Assembly (NCBI GenBank): GCA_021325095.1
Contig: JAJPHV010000091.1
Location: 1-36,859, forward strand
Reading direction: 5' to 3'
DNA length: 36,859 nucleotides
Source of the DNA: Chloroflexota bacterium
GTDB lineage: Bacteria; Chloroflexota; Anaerolineae; Aggregatilineales; UBA2796
A model generated the notes under the pieces. The model worked only from the letters and a program-made list of their open reading frames with translations, was not told the origin of the DNA and searched no databases. Below, in pieces: positions 9,005 through 16,767 of the stretch. The translations under genes were made by a program, and so were the position numbers. How positions within the stretch are numbered: the first letter of the stretch is position 1; the number at the start of each line of letters is the position of its first letter.

Positions 9005-9033
9005 TTGTGAAGTTGGGCGGGTTATCCTATACT
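9005..9033 (+). promoter_or_regulatory. Upstream promoter P1 of the S1-like gene
   Basis: TTGTGA (9005-9010), a 17-base spacer and TATACT (9028-9033). Transcripts from here would carry the palindrome at 9059-9099 in their leader. Confidence 0.5.
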
Positions 9034-9058
9034 AACTGACATACAAAAACAGCAGGGG

Positions 9059-9099
9059 AACCTGATATACATACGTTGGGGGATCGCGTATGTCAGGTT
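9059..9099. repeat. Interrupted palindrome between the two promoters (operator or leader hairpin candidate)
   Basis: AACCTGA (9059-9065) pairs with TCAGGTT (9093-9099), and CATACG (9070-9075) with CGTATG (9087-9092), leaving a four-base TATA bulge on the left arm and an 11-base loop. The right arm ends inside the -35 box of promoter P2. As DNA it could be an operator; as RNA from P1 it would form a 13-bp hairpin. Confidence 0.6.
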
Positions 9100-9127
9100 T
9101 GACCCACTTTTGTGCTGCATGTATAAT
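9099..9127 (+). promoter_or_regulatory. Main promoter P2 of the S1-like gene
   Basis: TTGACC (9099-9104), exactly 17 bases, then a perfect TATAAT (9122-9127). Transcription should start near 9134. That rules out the in-frame ATG at 9110 for transcripts from this promoter and supports the start at 9167. Confidence 0.8.
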
Positions 9128-9166
9128 GATCGCACGTACCCCTTCATGTACGGAGAGCAAAAGTCG

Positions 9167-10756
9167 ATGGAGTCCAACAAGCCAGTCGTCGGCAGTGGAG
9201 AGCCTGAGCAGGACGTCTCGCCTACAGCCGCACCTTCTGCCGAGGCTGTCAATAACGGCGCTTCCCACACGGAAATGCCAGCCTCGTCCGACCAGACCGC
9301 ACCCAGCCAACCCACGTCTGACGCCGGGAGCGTGCCGGAGACGCTGCCCCAGCACGAACACACCCCCGCTTCGGAGCAAGAAGGCGCAGCCGCTGCTCCA
9401 TCCGCCGATCAGCAACAAGGCGCGCCAGCCGAAGTAGCGCCCGCTAGCCAGATGCAAACCCTGCTCGATCAGCAGCCTGGTGAACCCCAGGTCAAGAAGG
9501 GTGACATCCTGGAAGGCGTGATTGCGCAGACGACGCCGACAGAAATCCTGGTTGACCTGGGGCTGAAGTCTGAAGGGGTCATTTCCGGCAAAGAATTGGA
9601 GCGGATGGACCGCGACATGCTGGACCGTCTGAAGGTCGGCGAAAAAGTTCTTGCTTATGTTTTAATCCCGGAAGACAAAAATGGTAACGTCGTCCTCTCC
9701 CTGACCCGCGCCGCCGAGGAACAGGATTGGCGACGCGCTGAAGAGCTACGGCAGAGTGGCGAAGTTTTTAGCGGCAAAGTGGATGGCTACAACAAGGGCG
9801 GCCTGATTGTGCGTTTTGGCCGCGTGCGGGGTTTTGTGCCGGAAAGCCAGGTCAGCCGAGAGCGGCGTCGCCGTGCCGAGGGCAATGACCCGCAAGAAAA
9901 ATGGGGCCAGATGCGTGGCGAGGAAATCCTGGTCAAGGTTCTGGAAGTAGATCGGAGCCGCAACCGCCTGATCCTCTCCGAGCGTGAAGCAGCCCCGCTG
10001 GTGCGCGAACAGCAGAAGGAGCGCTTGCTGGACGAGTTGCAGGTCGGGGACGTGAAGACGGGCCGCGTGAAGAGCCTGGCCGATTTTGGCGCATTTGTCG
10101 ATGTGGGTGGGGCAGATGGCCTGGTGCACCTCACCGAACTTTCCTGGAAGCATGTGACCCACCCGCGCGAGGTGTTGAAGGTGGGGCAGCCCGTCGAGGT
10201 CGAGGTCATCAGCATTGACCGTGAGCGCAAACGCATTGGCCTGAGCATCAAGCGCCGCGAGGAAGACCCCTGGATGGCAATCGCGCGCCAGTACCAGATC
10301 GGCCAGCTTGTCCAGGGAACCATTACCAAGCTAACCAAGTTCGGCGCGTTTGCCCGGCTGGTCGATAACCCGGAGATCGAGGGCCTGATCCACATCAGCG
10401 AGTTGGCCGATCATCGCGTGAACCACCCGCGCGACGTGGTGAGCGAAGGCGAATCGCTGGCCCTGCGTGTTGTCAAGATCGAGCCACAGCAGCGGCGTAT
10501 GGGCCTGAGCCTCAAGCGTGTCAGTTCACCGGAATACCTGGATGCCGATTACCGCCGCGCGATCTCGCCTGCCGAGGAAGCCCCCGAGTCCTCCAACGAG
10601 GCGACGCCAGTGGATGATTACGTCGATTACGAAGCGGCCACCCTCAAAAATGAAGACCGGCGGCGCGCAGACCGTAAGAAGGGCAAAAAGGGCAAGAAGG
10701 GCAAAGACGAGTTCGACGAATTCGATGATTTTGAGGACGAGGAAGACTCGTACTAA
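9167..10756 (+). CDS. rpsA: S1 RNA-binding domain protein, ribosomal protein S1-like
   Basis: This 529-residue protein would bind mRNA at the 30S ribosomal subunit. Four S1 (OB-fold) domains lie at about residues 108-178, 190-270, 288-362 and 375-450. Domains 3 and 4 are the most typical, with DFGAFVDVGGADGLVHLTEL and KFGAFARL...GLIHISEL. The first ~100 residues are low-complexity and rich in Ala, Pro, Glu and Ser. The C-terminus is a Lys-rich then Asp/Glu-rich tail. Four domains fit the short S1 form of Gram-positive-like and Chloroflexota lineages rather than the six-domain form of enterobacteria. The start at 9167 was chosen because GGAGAG (9152-9157) sits 9 bases ahead and promoter P2 starts transcription near 9134. 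Two tandem promoters suggest strong expression. Confidence 0.85.
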   Translation: MESNKPVVGSGEPEQDVSPTAAPSAEAVNNGASHTEMPASSDQTAPSQPTSDAGSVPETLPQHEHTPASEQEGAAAAPSADQQQGAPAEVAPASQMQTLLDQQPGEPQVKKGDILEGVIAQTTPTEILVDLGLKSEGVISGKELERMDRDMLDRLKVGEKVLAYVLIPEDKNGNVVLSLTRAAEEQDWRRAEELRQSGEVFSGKVDGYNKGGLIVRFGRVRGFVPESQVSRERRRRAEGNDPQEKWGQMRGEEILVKVLEVDRSRNRLILSEREAAPLVREQQKERLLDELQVGDVKTGRVKSLADFGAFVDVGGADGLVHLTELSWKHVTHPREVLKVGQPVEVEVISIDRERKRIGLSIKRREEDPWMAIARQYQIGQLVQGTITKLTKFGAFARLVDNPEIEGLIHISELADHRVNHPRDVVSEGESLALRVVKIEPQQRRMGLSLKRVSSPEYLDADYRRAISPAEEAPESSNEATPVDDYVDYEAATLKNEDRRRADRKKGKKGKKGKDEFDEFDDFEDEEDSY

Positions 10757-10788
10757 GCGCTTCTCACTGATATGAGCATGATGAACAA

Positions 10789-10828
10789 GTGCGTGCCGTG
10801 TTGTGTTTTCATCGCGCGGCACGCGCAC
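10789..10828 (+). terminator. GC-rich stem-loop downstream of the S1-like gene
   Basis: GTGCGTGCCG (10789-10798) pairs with CGGCACGCGCAC (10817-10828), with a two-base bulge and an 18-base loop, 32 bases after the stop. No U-run follows, so this is either a weak terminator or mRNA-protecting hairpin, or the end of the adjacent dead insertion element. Confidence 0.35.
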
Positions 10829-10830
10829 AC

Positions 10831-11270
10831 TTGCCATTGCTGGACGAGGTGGCGAAGTTCCTTCCTGCCCAGCGGCCAGTGACATGGCTTGCAGAGCGCG
10901 CCTTGGGCACGCCGCAGTGCGCCGACCTGGTGCAGCAGCGTGGCTGGCACTTCAGTGCGCGTGCAAGGTCAAACCTACTACCGCGATAGCCAGGGTCGAG
11001 AAGGGGCCATCTGCCCACTACGGGTCCAACGCTGCACGCAACGGTGCAAACGGGCTGGGCAAGTCTTCGAGAACGCGGATTGGCGCAGCCTGAGTGTGGC
11101 GATCTAGTTTGGAGCGCCTGCTGGTGGCGATGGCCCTGGCAACTTGGTTTGCGGTCATGATCGGCGGTCAAGCGGCTGCGGAACGGCTTGCCAAAATGCC
11201 CGCTACCAGACACCTATCCCGTCCCCGTGCGGCCAAGTTCAGCCCGACAGCCAGGCACTTTTTTGTGACG
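10831..11270 (+). pseudogene. Decayed IS4-type (DDE) transposase fragment
   Basis: Three pieces of one transposase appear in successive frames. The first (from 10831) has the PVTWLAERALGTPQCADL segment, like the catalytic-strand region RPVTLLADRAFG seen in IS4-family enzymes. The second (about 10955-11105) reads VQGQTYYRDSQGREGA to ENADWRSLSV. The third (from about 11109) has LERLLVAMALATW, typical of the C-terminal region. There is a frameshift near 10960-10970, and the segment that should carry the final catalytic Glu between pieces two and three is missing. No terminal inverted repeats were recognised. This is a dead element; the family assignment is from motif memory only. Confidence 0.65.
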
Positions 11271-11314
11271 AAGTGGCTCTTTATGTAAGAGGCTGGAAAA
11301 GCAAAGGAAACGTG

Positions 11315-12016
11315 ATGGCCGAAAACCAACTGACTCCACAGGGAGTAAGTGACGTCCAGCGACGGGAGGACTTTGGCGAACTCGCCATGCGCTTTGAGGC
11401 TGCGGCTTTCCGGTGGGCCTACGGCATCCTCGGCGATCCCCATCTGGCGGAAGACGCCGTTCAAGAAGCGTATCTGATTGCCTTTCTGCACCTCGATCAA
11501 CTGCGCGAGCCGCAGGCATTCGCCGCCTGGTTCCGGCAGATCGTGTTGACCGCGTGCACGCGTTTGATCCGCCGCCGGGATATTGTCACCAGGCTGCGCG
11601 AGCAAGCCGCTGATGAGCACGTGCCCGATCCCTCGGAGGTTGTGGAGGAGCACGAGGACAAAGATTCAGTCCACCAGGCCGTGCGGACACTGCCGGAGCA
11701 CGAGCGCATTGTCGCGGACCTGTTCTACTTTTCAGACTACTCGCAGGAGGAGATCGCCAGGGTGCTGGCTGTGCCTGTTACGACGGTCAAGAAGCGCCTG
11801 CAACACGCCAGGGAGCGACTCCGCCGGATACTGGAACAGAGCCTGTCGCCCTCGATGCTGCTGGCGGGCTATCCTGAGCTGCTAGAGCAAGCTGATCTGA
11901 ATGAACTGAGCGCGGAATGGCTCATCGATATGTCTGAAGCCCTATGGGTGCTGCCGACTGGCGTCCACGAACCGCTCTACCCGGTGATTGAAGCGGTTCT
12001 ACCGAATGCGTATTGA
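11315..12016 (+). CDS. RNA polymerase sigma-70 family (ECF-like) factor
   Basis: A 233-residue sigma factor. Region 2 (about residues 24-88) contains HLAEDAVQEAYLIAF, the -10 recognition and core-binding helix, and FAAWFRQI. Region 4 (about 120-170) contains LPEHERIVADLFYFSDYSQE and the helix-turn-helix EEIARVLAVPVTTVKKRL, which reads the -35 element. There are no regions 1 or 3, as in ECF factors. A ~60-residue C-terminal extension (LAGYPELLEQADLNELSAEW onward) has no match I know. The frame is open from 11144, but that part overlaps the dead transposase. The ATG at 11315 with AAAGGAAA just ahead is preferred (GTG at 11312 is also possible). No anti-sigma gene is adjacent. Confidence 0.85.
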   Translation: MAENQLTPQGVSDVQRREDFGELAMRFEAAAFRWAYGILGDPHLAEDAVQEAYLIAFLHLDQLREPQAFAAWFRQIVLTACTRLIRRRDIVTRLREQAADEHVPDPSEVVEEHEDKDSVHQAVRTLPEHERIVADLFYFSDYSQEEIARVLAVPVTTVKKRLQHARERLRRILEQSLSPSMLLAGYPELLEQADLNELSAEWLIDMSEALWVLPTGVHEPLYPVIEAVLPNAY

Positions 12017-12128
12017 TGAGGGGCGGAAAAGGGAGACGGCAGGGCACAATCCAGAGGTCAGCCGGAAGACGTACAGCCTTGATTCCCCAGGTGGTTGCAG
12101 TAGCGGCCTGAGCAACCTGCGCGCTGAC

Positions 12129-12983
12129 CTAGTGCGTATTCACATGAACATGTCCATACTCGTCGCGGTATTGGCCCGGCGAAACCTGCATGTAGCGCCG
12201 GAAGACGCGGCGGAAGTAGTCCGGGTCAGTGAAGCCGCATTTGTAGGCGATCTGCTCGATGGTCATGCTGGTGTCCAGCAAGTACTTGCAGCCCTCACGG
12301 ACGCGCCGCCGCTGTATGGCTTCTGTTAAGGTACACCCGTACACCTGGCGGTAGATTCGACCCAGGTAATCGGCATTGTAGCCGAGGTGTTCCGCGACCT
12401 TGCTCGTCGTGATGGGACGATCAAAGTTCAGGCGAATGTAGGTGTGTGCCGAGGTCGCCACCACACTCAGATCGTCGATGTTCGCCGGTTTTTCCTCATG
12501 GGTCTGGGCCACCTCAACCAGCATCAGCATCGTCAGCAGATTGGCCGAATAGGGATGCAACATGCCGGTTTCCTGATCATCCAGAAACGTTCGAAACAAT
12601 CGTTCCAGCCGCTCGGGCTGGCAGACATGGGCGACCTGCGGGACTCTGATGATCTGCGCCAGATCTGAGCCGGAGCCGCCTTTGTCCCTCGCGTTTGGCT
12701 CCTCGATTTCGAAGTGAATCCAGTAAAAGCGCAGGCCGAGCGGCATGGGATTCGTGCCGCCGTGTTGACGCCCCGGCCACAAATGCAGCGTGTCACCTGC
12801 CTCCAGATGGAAAGCCTGATCGCCTTCCCACAGATCAAGCTCGCCCTGCTTGACGAATATCAACTCGTGGGAATCGATGATGCGTGTGGGATGCACCGCC
12901 GCACCGCGCGAGATGAACAGGCCGGCATTTTGGGCCTTCAGGGGGCAATAGGGCTTCACACACAAGACATTGGTTTGTTCCAC
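12129..12983 (-). CDS. AraC-family transcriptional regulator
   Basis: A 284-residue DNA-binding regulator. The N-terminal ~150 residues look like the AraC-type cupin that binds a sugar (HPTRIIDSHELIFV, GELDLWEGDQ, LEAGDTLHLWPG). The C-terminal ~95 residues carry the two helix-turn-helix motifs, with TTSKVAEHLGYNADYLGRIY first and MTIEQIAYKCGFTDPDYFRR second, ending in the PGQYR motif. The start is a GTG with AGAGGGG ahead of it. It is transcribed divergently from the GH127 gene across ~134 bases holding its own promoter, so it most likely controls that glycosidase and the ABC genes in response to an imported sugar. The inducer is unknown. Confidence 0.9.
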   Translation of the reverse strand: MEQTNVLCVKPYCPLKAQNAGLFISRGAAVHPTRIIDSHELIFVKQGELDLWEGDQAFHLEAGDTLHLWPGRQHGGTNPMPLGLRFYWIHFEIEEPNARDKGGSGSDLAQIIRVPQVAHVCQPERLERLFRTFLDDQETGMLHPYSANLLTMLMLVEVAQTHEEKPANIDDLSVVATSAHTYIRLNFDRPITTSKVAEHLGYNADYLGRIYRQVYGCTLTEAIQRRRVREGCKYLLDTSMTIEQIAYKCGFTDPDYFRRVFRRYMQVSPGQYRDEYGHVHVNTH

Positions 12984-13020
12984 ACCGCGTCACCCCTCTT
13001 AAAGTCGGAATTGTCCTCCT

Positions 13021-13049
13021 ATTATACGAAATAGGGGTCTACTCACCAA
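13021..13049 (-). promoter_or_regulatory. Promoter of the AraC-family gene
   Basis: On the minus strand TTGGTG (13044-13049), a 17-base spacer and a perfect TATAAT (13021-13026). The leader is about 30 bases. Confidence 0.7.
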
Positions 13050-13076
13050 ATGAAACCAAAGCTATAGTGCGAGTAG
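13039..13076. promoter_or_regulatory. Possible AraC operator and GH127 promoter region
   Basis: CTACTC (13039-13044) and GAGTAG (13071-13076) form an inverted repeat 26 bases apart. The left arm touches the -35 box of the regulator's own promoter. A TATAGT (13063-13068) on the plus strand could be the GH127 -10 box; no good -35 box exists 17 bases upstream (TACTCA), as expected if an AraC activator is needed. Confidence 0.35.
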
Positions 13077-13117
13077 ATAGAAAAGCGAAATTTGGAAATA
13101 GTAGGAGGTCTTTTCTC

Positions 13118-15052
13118 TTGATCGAAAGCATCCAACAGCTCGAAGAGACGCCTCTTAAGCAGATCCAAATCGAAAGCGGGTTTTGGGGTACGCGGCAGGC
13201 GACCAACGATGCCCGGACAATCCCGTCTATTTACCACCAGATGAAGATCACTGGGCGGCTGGATGCCTGGCGGCTGGATTGGAAGGAGGGCCAACCCAAA
13301 CCGCATATCTTCTGGGATTCGGATGCGGGCAAATGGATCGAAGCAGTCAGCTACAGCCTGATGGCACATCCCAACCCGGAATTTGAGCAACAGGTAGACG
13401 AGACGGTTGCGCTGATCGAGAAGGCGCAGCAGCCGGATGGTTACCTGAACATCTTCTTTACCGCCGTCGAGCCGCAAAACCGCTGGCGCAACCTGCGTGA
13501 CTGGCACGAGCTATACGACGCCGGGCACTTGATGGAAGGGGCAGTAGCTTATTACCAGGCCACTGGCAAACGCCAATTGCTGGACGTGCTGACGCGCTAC
13601 GCCGACCACATCGACAAAATGTTCGGCCCAAACGAAGGGCAAAAGCGCGGCTACTGCGGCCACCCGGAAGTGGAACTGGCGCTGGTCAAGCTATACAAAG
13701 CAACCGGCGAAAGGCGCTACCTGAACCTCGCCAAGTATTTCATCGACGAGCGCGGCCAGCAGCCCCACTATTTCGACATTGAAGCGCGCGAACGCGGGGA
13801 AGACCCGCGCAAGTTCTGGGCGAAGACTTACCGCTACTGCCAGGCCCACGTCCCGGTACGCGAACAGACCACCGCCGTTGGTCACGCAGTGCGGGCCTGC
13901 TACCTGTATTCGGGTATGGCGGATATTGCGGCGCAGACCCACGATACAGCGTTGTGGGCGGCTTGCCGCTCCATCTGGGAAGACCTGACACAGCACCAGA
14001 TGTACGTCACTGGCGGCTTAGGCCCGGCCCACTCCAATGAAGGCTTCACGTTCGCTTACGATCTACCCAACGAGGAAGCCTACGCCGAAACGTGCGCCTC
14101 CATCGCGCTGGTCTTCTGGGCGCAACGCATGTTCCATTTGCAGCCGGAGGGCCGCTACATGGACGTGATGGAGCGCGCCCTGTATAACGGTGTCCTGAGC
14201 GGTGTCTCGTTCGAGGGTTCGCATTTCTTCTATGCCAACCCGCTGGCAGCCTACCCGAACATCAATCCCTACCCGACCTCGGCCAGCGTTCTGACGGATG
14301 GCTATTACCGCCGCTCGGAATGGTTCGACTGTGCCTGCTGCCCACCCAACCTGGCGCGTCTGGTGGCGAGTGTGGGTCGCTATTTCTATTCAACTACTGC
14401 CGACACGATCTACGTCAACCTGTACAACCAGAATCGCACTCGTCTGGCGCTTGGGGATAGCGCGGTGCAGATCGAGCAACAGACCAACTACCCCTGGGCT
14501 GGCGACGTTCACCTGGCGGTGCGGGTCGAGCGCCCTGTGCAGTTCCGGCTGGCGCTGCGTATTCCAGGTTGGTGCCGGGACTTCCGGCTGGAAGTGAACG
14601 GCAGTGCGCTTTCCGTGAACCCATCCAATGGCTACGCGGTCATCTCCCGTGAATGGGCCAACGGCGACGCGGTGGACTTGCACCTGTCCATGCCCGTCGA
14701 GCGGATCGTGGCGCATCCGCACGTCCGACAGGATGCGGGCTGTATCGCGTTGCAGCAGGGGCCGGTGGTCTACTGCCTGGAAGAAGCCGACAACGGGCCA
14801 CACCTGGCAAACCTGGTGCTGCCCCGCGACAGCCGTTTGCGCAGCGAATTCGCCGCCGACTTGTTCGGAGGAGTCAACGTCATCACGGGCGACGCGATCC
14901 GGACGGCAGGCCAGGGGTGGCCGGGGGGCCTGTACCAACCGCAATCGGCCCTGCAGCTTGCGCCTGCGCCGATCACTTTCAAGGCGATCCCATACTGCTT
15001 CTGGGCCAACCGCCAGCCGGGTGAAATGCGGGTGTGGGTACGCGAAAGTTAG
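13118..15052 (+). CDS. Glycoside hydrolase family 127 (beta-L-arabinofuranosidase-like)
   Basis: A 644-residue retaining glycosidase of the DUF1680/GH127 type, which in characterised members removes beta-L-arabinofuranose. The zinc-thiolate active site of Bifidobacterium HypBA1 (Glu322 acid/base; Glu338, Cys340, Cys417 and Cys418 around zinc) is matched by Glu308, Glu324, Cys326, Cys407 and Cys408. The Glu308-Glu324-Cys326 spacing is identical, and the Cys pair lies in CACCPPN. There is no signal peptide, so it acts in the cytoplasm on imported oligosaccharides. The frame is open from GTG 13067, but TTG at 13118 has a perfect AGGAGG at 13103-13108, 9 bases ahead, so it is preferred. It is divergent from an AraC regulator and upstream of an ABC importer. 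Some relatives belong to GH146 or have other pentose specificity. Confidence 0.88.
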   Translation: MIESIQQLEETPLKQIQIESGFWGTRQATNDARTIPSIYHQMKITGRLDAWRLDWKEGQPKPHIFWDSDAGKWIEAVSYSLMAHPNPEFEQQVDETVALIEKAQQPDGYLNIFFTAVEPQNRWRNLRDWHELYDAGHLMEGAVAYYQATGKRQLLDVLTRYADHIDKMFGPNEGQKRGYCGHPEVELALVKLYKATGERRYLNLAKYFIDERGQQPHYFDIEARERGEDPRKFWAKTYRYCQAHVPVREQTTAVGHAVRACYLYSGMADIAAQTHDTALWAACRSIWEDLTQHQMYVTGGLGPAHSNEGFTFAYDLPNEEAYAETCASIALVFWAQRMFHLQPEGRYMDVMERALYNGVLSGVSFEGSHFFYANPLAAYPNINPYPTSASVLTDGYYRRSEWFDCACCPPNLARLVASVGRYFYSTTADTIYVNLYNQNRTRLALGDSAVQIEQQTNYPWAGDVHLAVRVERPVQFRLALRIPGWCRDFRLEVNGSALSVNPSNGYAVISREWANGDAVDLHLSMPVERIVAHPHVRQDAGCIALQQGPVVYCLEEADNGPHLANLVLPRDSRLRSEFAADLFGGVNVITGDAIRTAGQGWPGGLYQPQSALQLAPAPITFKAIPYCFWANRQPGEMRVWVRES

Positions 15053-15149
15053 CATGAGGAAACGAAAGGAGGAATGCGGCGCATCGGCAAGATCGATCTG
15101 GGTTTAACCAATTAGATCAATCACATCTAGATCATCAGGAGTATGAATA

Positions 15150-16550
15150 ATGTCGAACAAGAAATTCTCGCGTCGCGATTTTTTGAAGATCTCCGGTACG
15201 TCGGCGGCGCTCCTCGCTTCGGGCCTGCCCTTGCAGCGGGTTCTGGGCGCACCTGCGGCACGGCTCAATCAGGATGTGACGACCATCAGGTTCGGCGGCT
15301 GGGGAGCCACTGCCGAGGACAACGGTGTTCAGGCTGCTATCAAAGTTTTCCAGCAGCAGAATCCCAAGATCGCCGTCAAGTGGGAGCAAACACCGCAAGC
15401 TCCCGACTACATGACTCAGCTTCTAACGAACTTCGCGGCCAAAACCGCTCCGGACACGAGCTTTATCGTGTCGGACTACTATGAAACGCTTACCAAGCAG
15501 GGCATGCTGATGGACATCACAGATCGGATCAAGGCAGATCCACTGCTTGGCGCGAAAGGCTATTTCTTTGAGCCGCAGGAAGCCGACCGTTGTGCGGATG
15601 ATAATGGTCGATGGCACGGGATTGGCTCATGCTGGGTCGCAGCGCAAGTCTACTATGCCGCCGACGTGCTGGAGAAGGAAAAGATCCCTGCCCCCGGTTT
15701 CAAAGATGCCGACCTCTGGGAATGGGATAAGACCATTGAATATGCCAAGCAGCTAACCGTGGACGACAAAGGCCGGCACCCGGGCGACTCCGGGTTCAAC
15801 GCCGATAACATTCAGCGTTGGGGCATTGCCTGGGGAGACATTACGAACTACACCATTGCCGCGGCGGCGATCTATGCCAATGGTGGCGCGTGGGTCAAGG
15901 ATGGTAAGTTAGCTCTCGACAGTCCGGAAGCGGTGGAGGCTCTGCAGCGCCTGTATGAACTGGTCTATGTTCACCATGTTGCTCCTCGCAGCGGCGATAT
16001 GACGAACCTGGGCATGACCAACACCCAGATGATCGACAACGGTAAGCTGGTGGTTGCTGTCGACGGCTCGTGGGCACTGTCTTGGATGAATCCAACAACT
16101 GTCAAGAATGTCAAGCTGGGCACCGGCGCTATACCCAAGATGAAGCAGGCCGCAACGCATATCCAGGCGCATTTCCACAGTGTGATTGCGTCCACTCAGC
16201 ACCCCGAAGAAGCCTGGCAGTGGGTACGCTTCCTGGCGACACCGTTCTATCAGACAGAGTTCCTCAAGATCGGTTTGTGGCTGCCCAGCCAGACAGCATT
16301 GGCAACGCCTGAAGGCTTGAAGACCTGGATCACCCCGGGAATTCACCCGGAAAACTACAGCCAGTTTGTCACAGATTATCTTCCTAAATATGGTCATGCT
16401 GCGCGAATCCCACCGGGCCACATCGAAGCTTACAACACCTACATCCTTCCCGCATTGCAGGCAATAGTGGGCGGGACTCCTGCCGACAAAGCCATGACCT
16501 CGGACGTGGTCAAGAAGGCGAATGACATTATCGCCAAGGCGCAGGGCTAA
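15150..16550 (+). CDS. Sugar ABC transporter substrate-binding protein, Tat-exported
   Basis: A 466-residue extracellular solute-binding protein (family 1, MalE/UgpB-like). The N-terminus carries a twin-arginine signal, SRRDFLK at residues 7-13, followed by an Ala/Leu-rich stretch ending near VLGAPAAR. Export of folded protein is therefore expected. There is no lipobox Cys in that stretch, so anchoring is unclear. The mature part has the typical beginning TTIRFGGWG and later the W-to-W stretch EEAWQWVRFLA of these binding proteins. CAGGAG lies ahead of the ATG at 15150; an out-of-frame ATG lies at 15143. It follows GH127 by 97 bases and precedes two permeases, so the set is probably one operon delivering oligosaccharide to GH127. 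Confidence 0.9.
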   Translation: MSNKKFSRRDFLKISGTSAALLASGLPLQRVLGAPAARLNQDVTTIRFGGWGATAEDNGVQAAIKVFQQQNPKIAVKWEQTPQAPDYMTQLLTNFAAKTAPDTSFIVSDYYETLTKQGMLMDITDRIKADPLLGAKGYFFEPQEADRCADDNGRWHGIGSCWVAAQVYYAADVLEKEKIPAPGFKDADLWEWDKTIEYAKQLTVDDKGRHPGDSGFNADNIQRWGIAWGDITNYTIAAAAIYANGGAWVKDGKLALDSPEAVEALQRLYELVYVHHVAPRSGDMTNLGMTNTQMIDNGKLVVAVDGSWALSWMNPTTVKNVKLGTGAIPKMKQAATHIQAHFHSVIASTQHPEEAWQWVRFLATPFYQTEFLKIGLWLPSQTALATPEGLKTWITPGIHPENYSQFVTDYLPKYGHAARIPPGHIEAYNTYILPALQAIVGGTPADKAMTSDVVKKANDIIAKAQG

Positions 16551-16573
16551 AAGCTCGCACGCAGGGACTAAGC

Positions 16574-16607
16574 GGGTCAGGGCAAACGCTTGACCTCACC
16601 CTGGCCC
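16574..16607 (+). promoter_or_regulatory. Intercistronic stem-loop between binding protein and permease genes
   Basis: GGGTCAGGG (16574-16582) pairs with CCCTGGCCC (16599-16607) with one U-G pair, giving a 9-bp stem and 16-base loop, 24 bases after the binding-protein stop. No U-run follows. Such hairpins often stabilise the upstream message, so that more binding protein than permease is made. The right arm overlaps the dispersed repeat. Confidence 0.5.
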
Positions 16608-16641
16608 CACTCACTCCGTTGGTGGAGAAGGAAGCGGCCTG
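16591..16641. repeat. Dispersed palindromic intergenic repeat, copy 2
   Basis: It begins TGACCTCACCCTGGCCCC and ends GGAAGCGGCCTG, aligning with the copy at 2048-2094 (TGACCTCGCCCCTGACCCC ... GGGAAGCAGACCTG). The central part differs, and the internal palindrome is less perfect than in copy 1. The rest of the 217-base gap holds no gene I can support. Confidence 0.5.
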
Positions 16642-16767
16642 ATCGGGTATATTCCTCTCTACCAAGGGAAAGGAGCATTGAAATGCAAGGTCAATCAGGT
16701 GCGTTTGCCCGACCGGCCACCCCAGTTCCCTGCTTGCGTTTGAGTTCTGAAGGTCAACAGGAATGCC

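Noticed and set aside
9110..9166. Extending the S1-like protein upstream to ATG 9110
   Set aside because: The start would lie upstream of the predicted transcript start of the perfect TATAAT promoter, and the -10 box itself would be coding. GGAGAG before 9167 fits better.
12055..12130. An 8-bp inverted repeat AGGTCAGC/GCTGACCT between the sigma-factor and AraC genes
   Set aside because: The arms are 60 bases apart with no U-run, and one such match in a gap of this size could occur by chance.
15055..15107. A 17-codon peptide between GH127 and the binding-protein gene
   Set aside because: Its ATG has no ribosome site of its own, and the AGGAGG nearby lies inside it and too close to the next ATG. 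A leader peptide cannot be supported.
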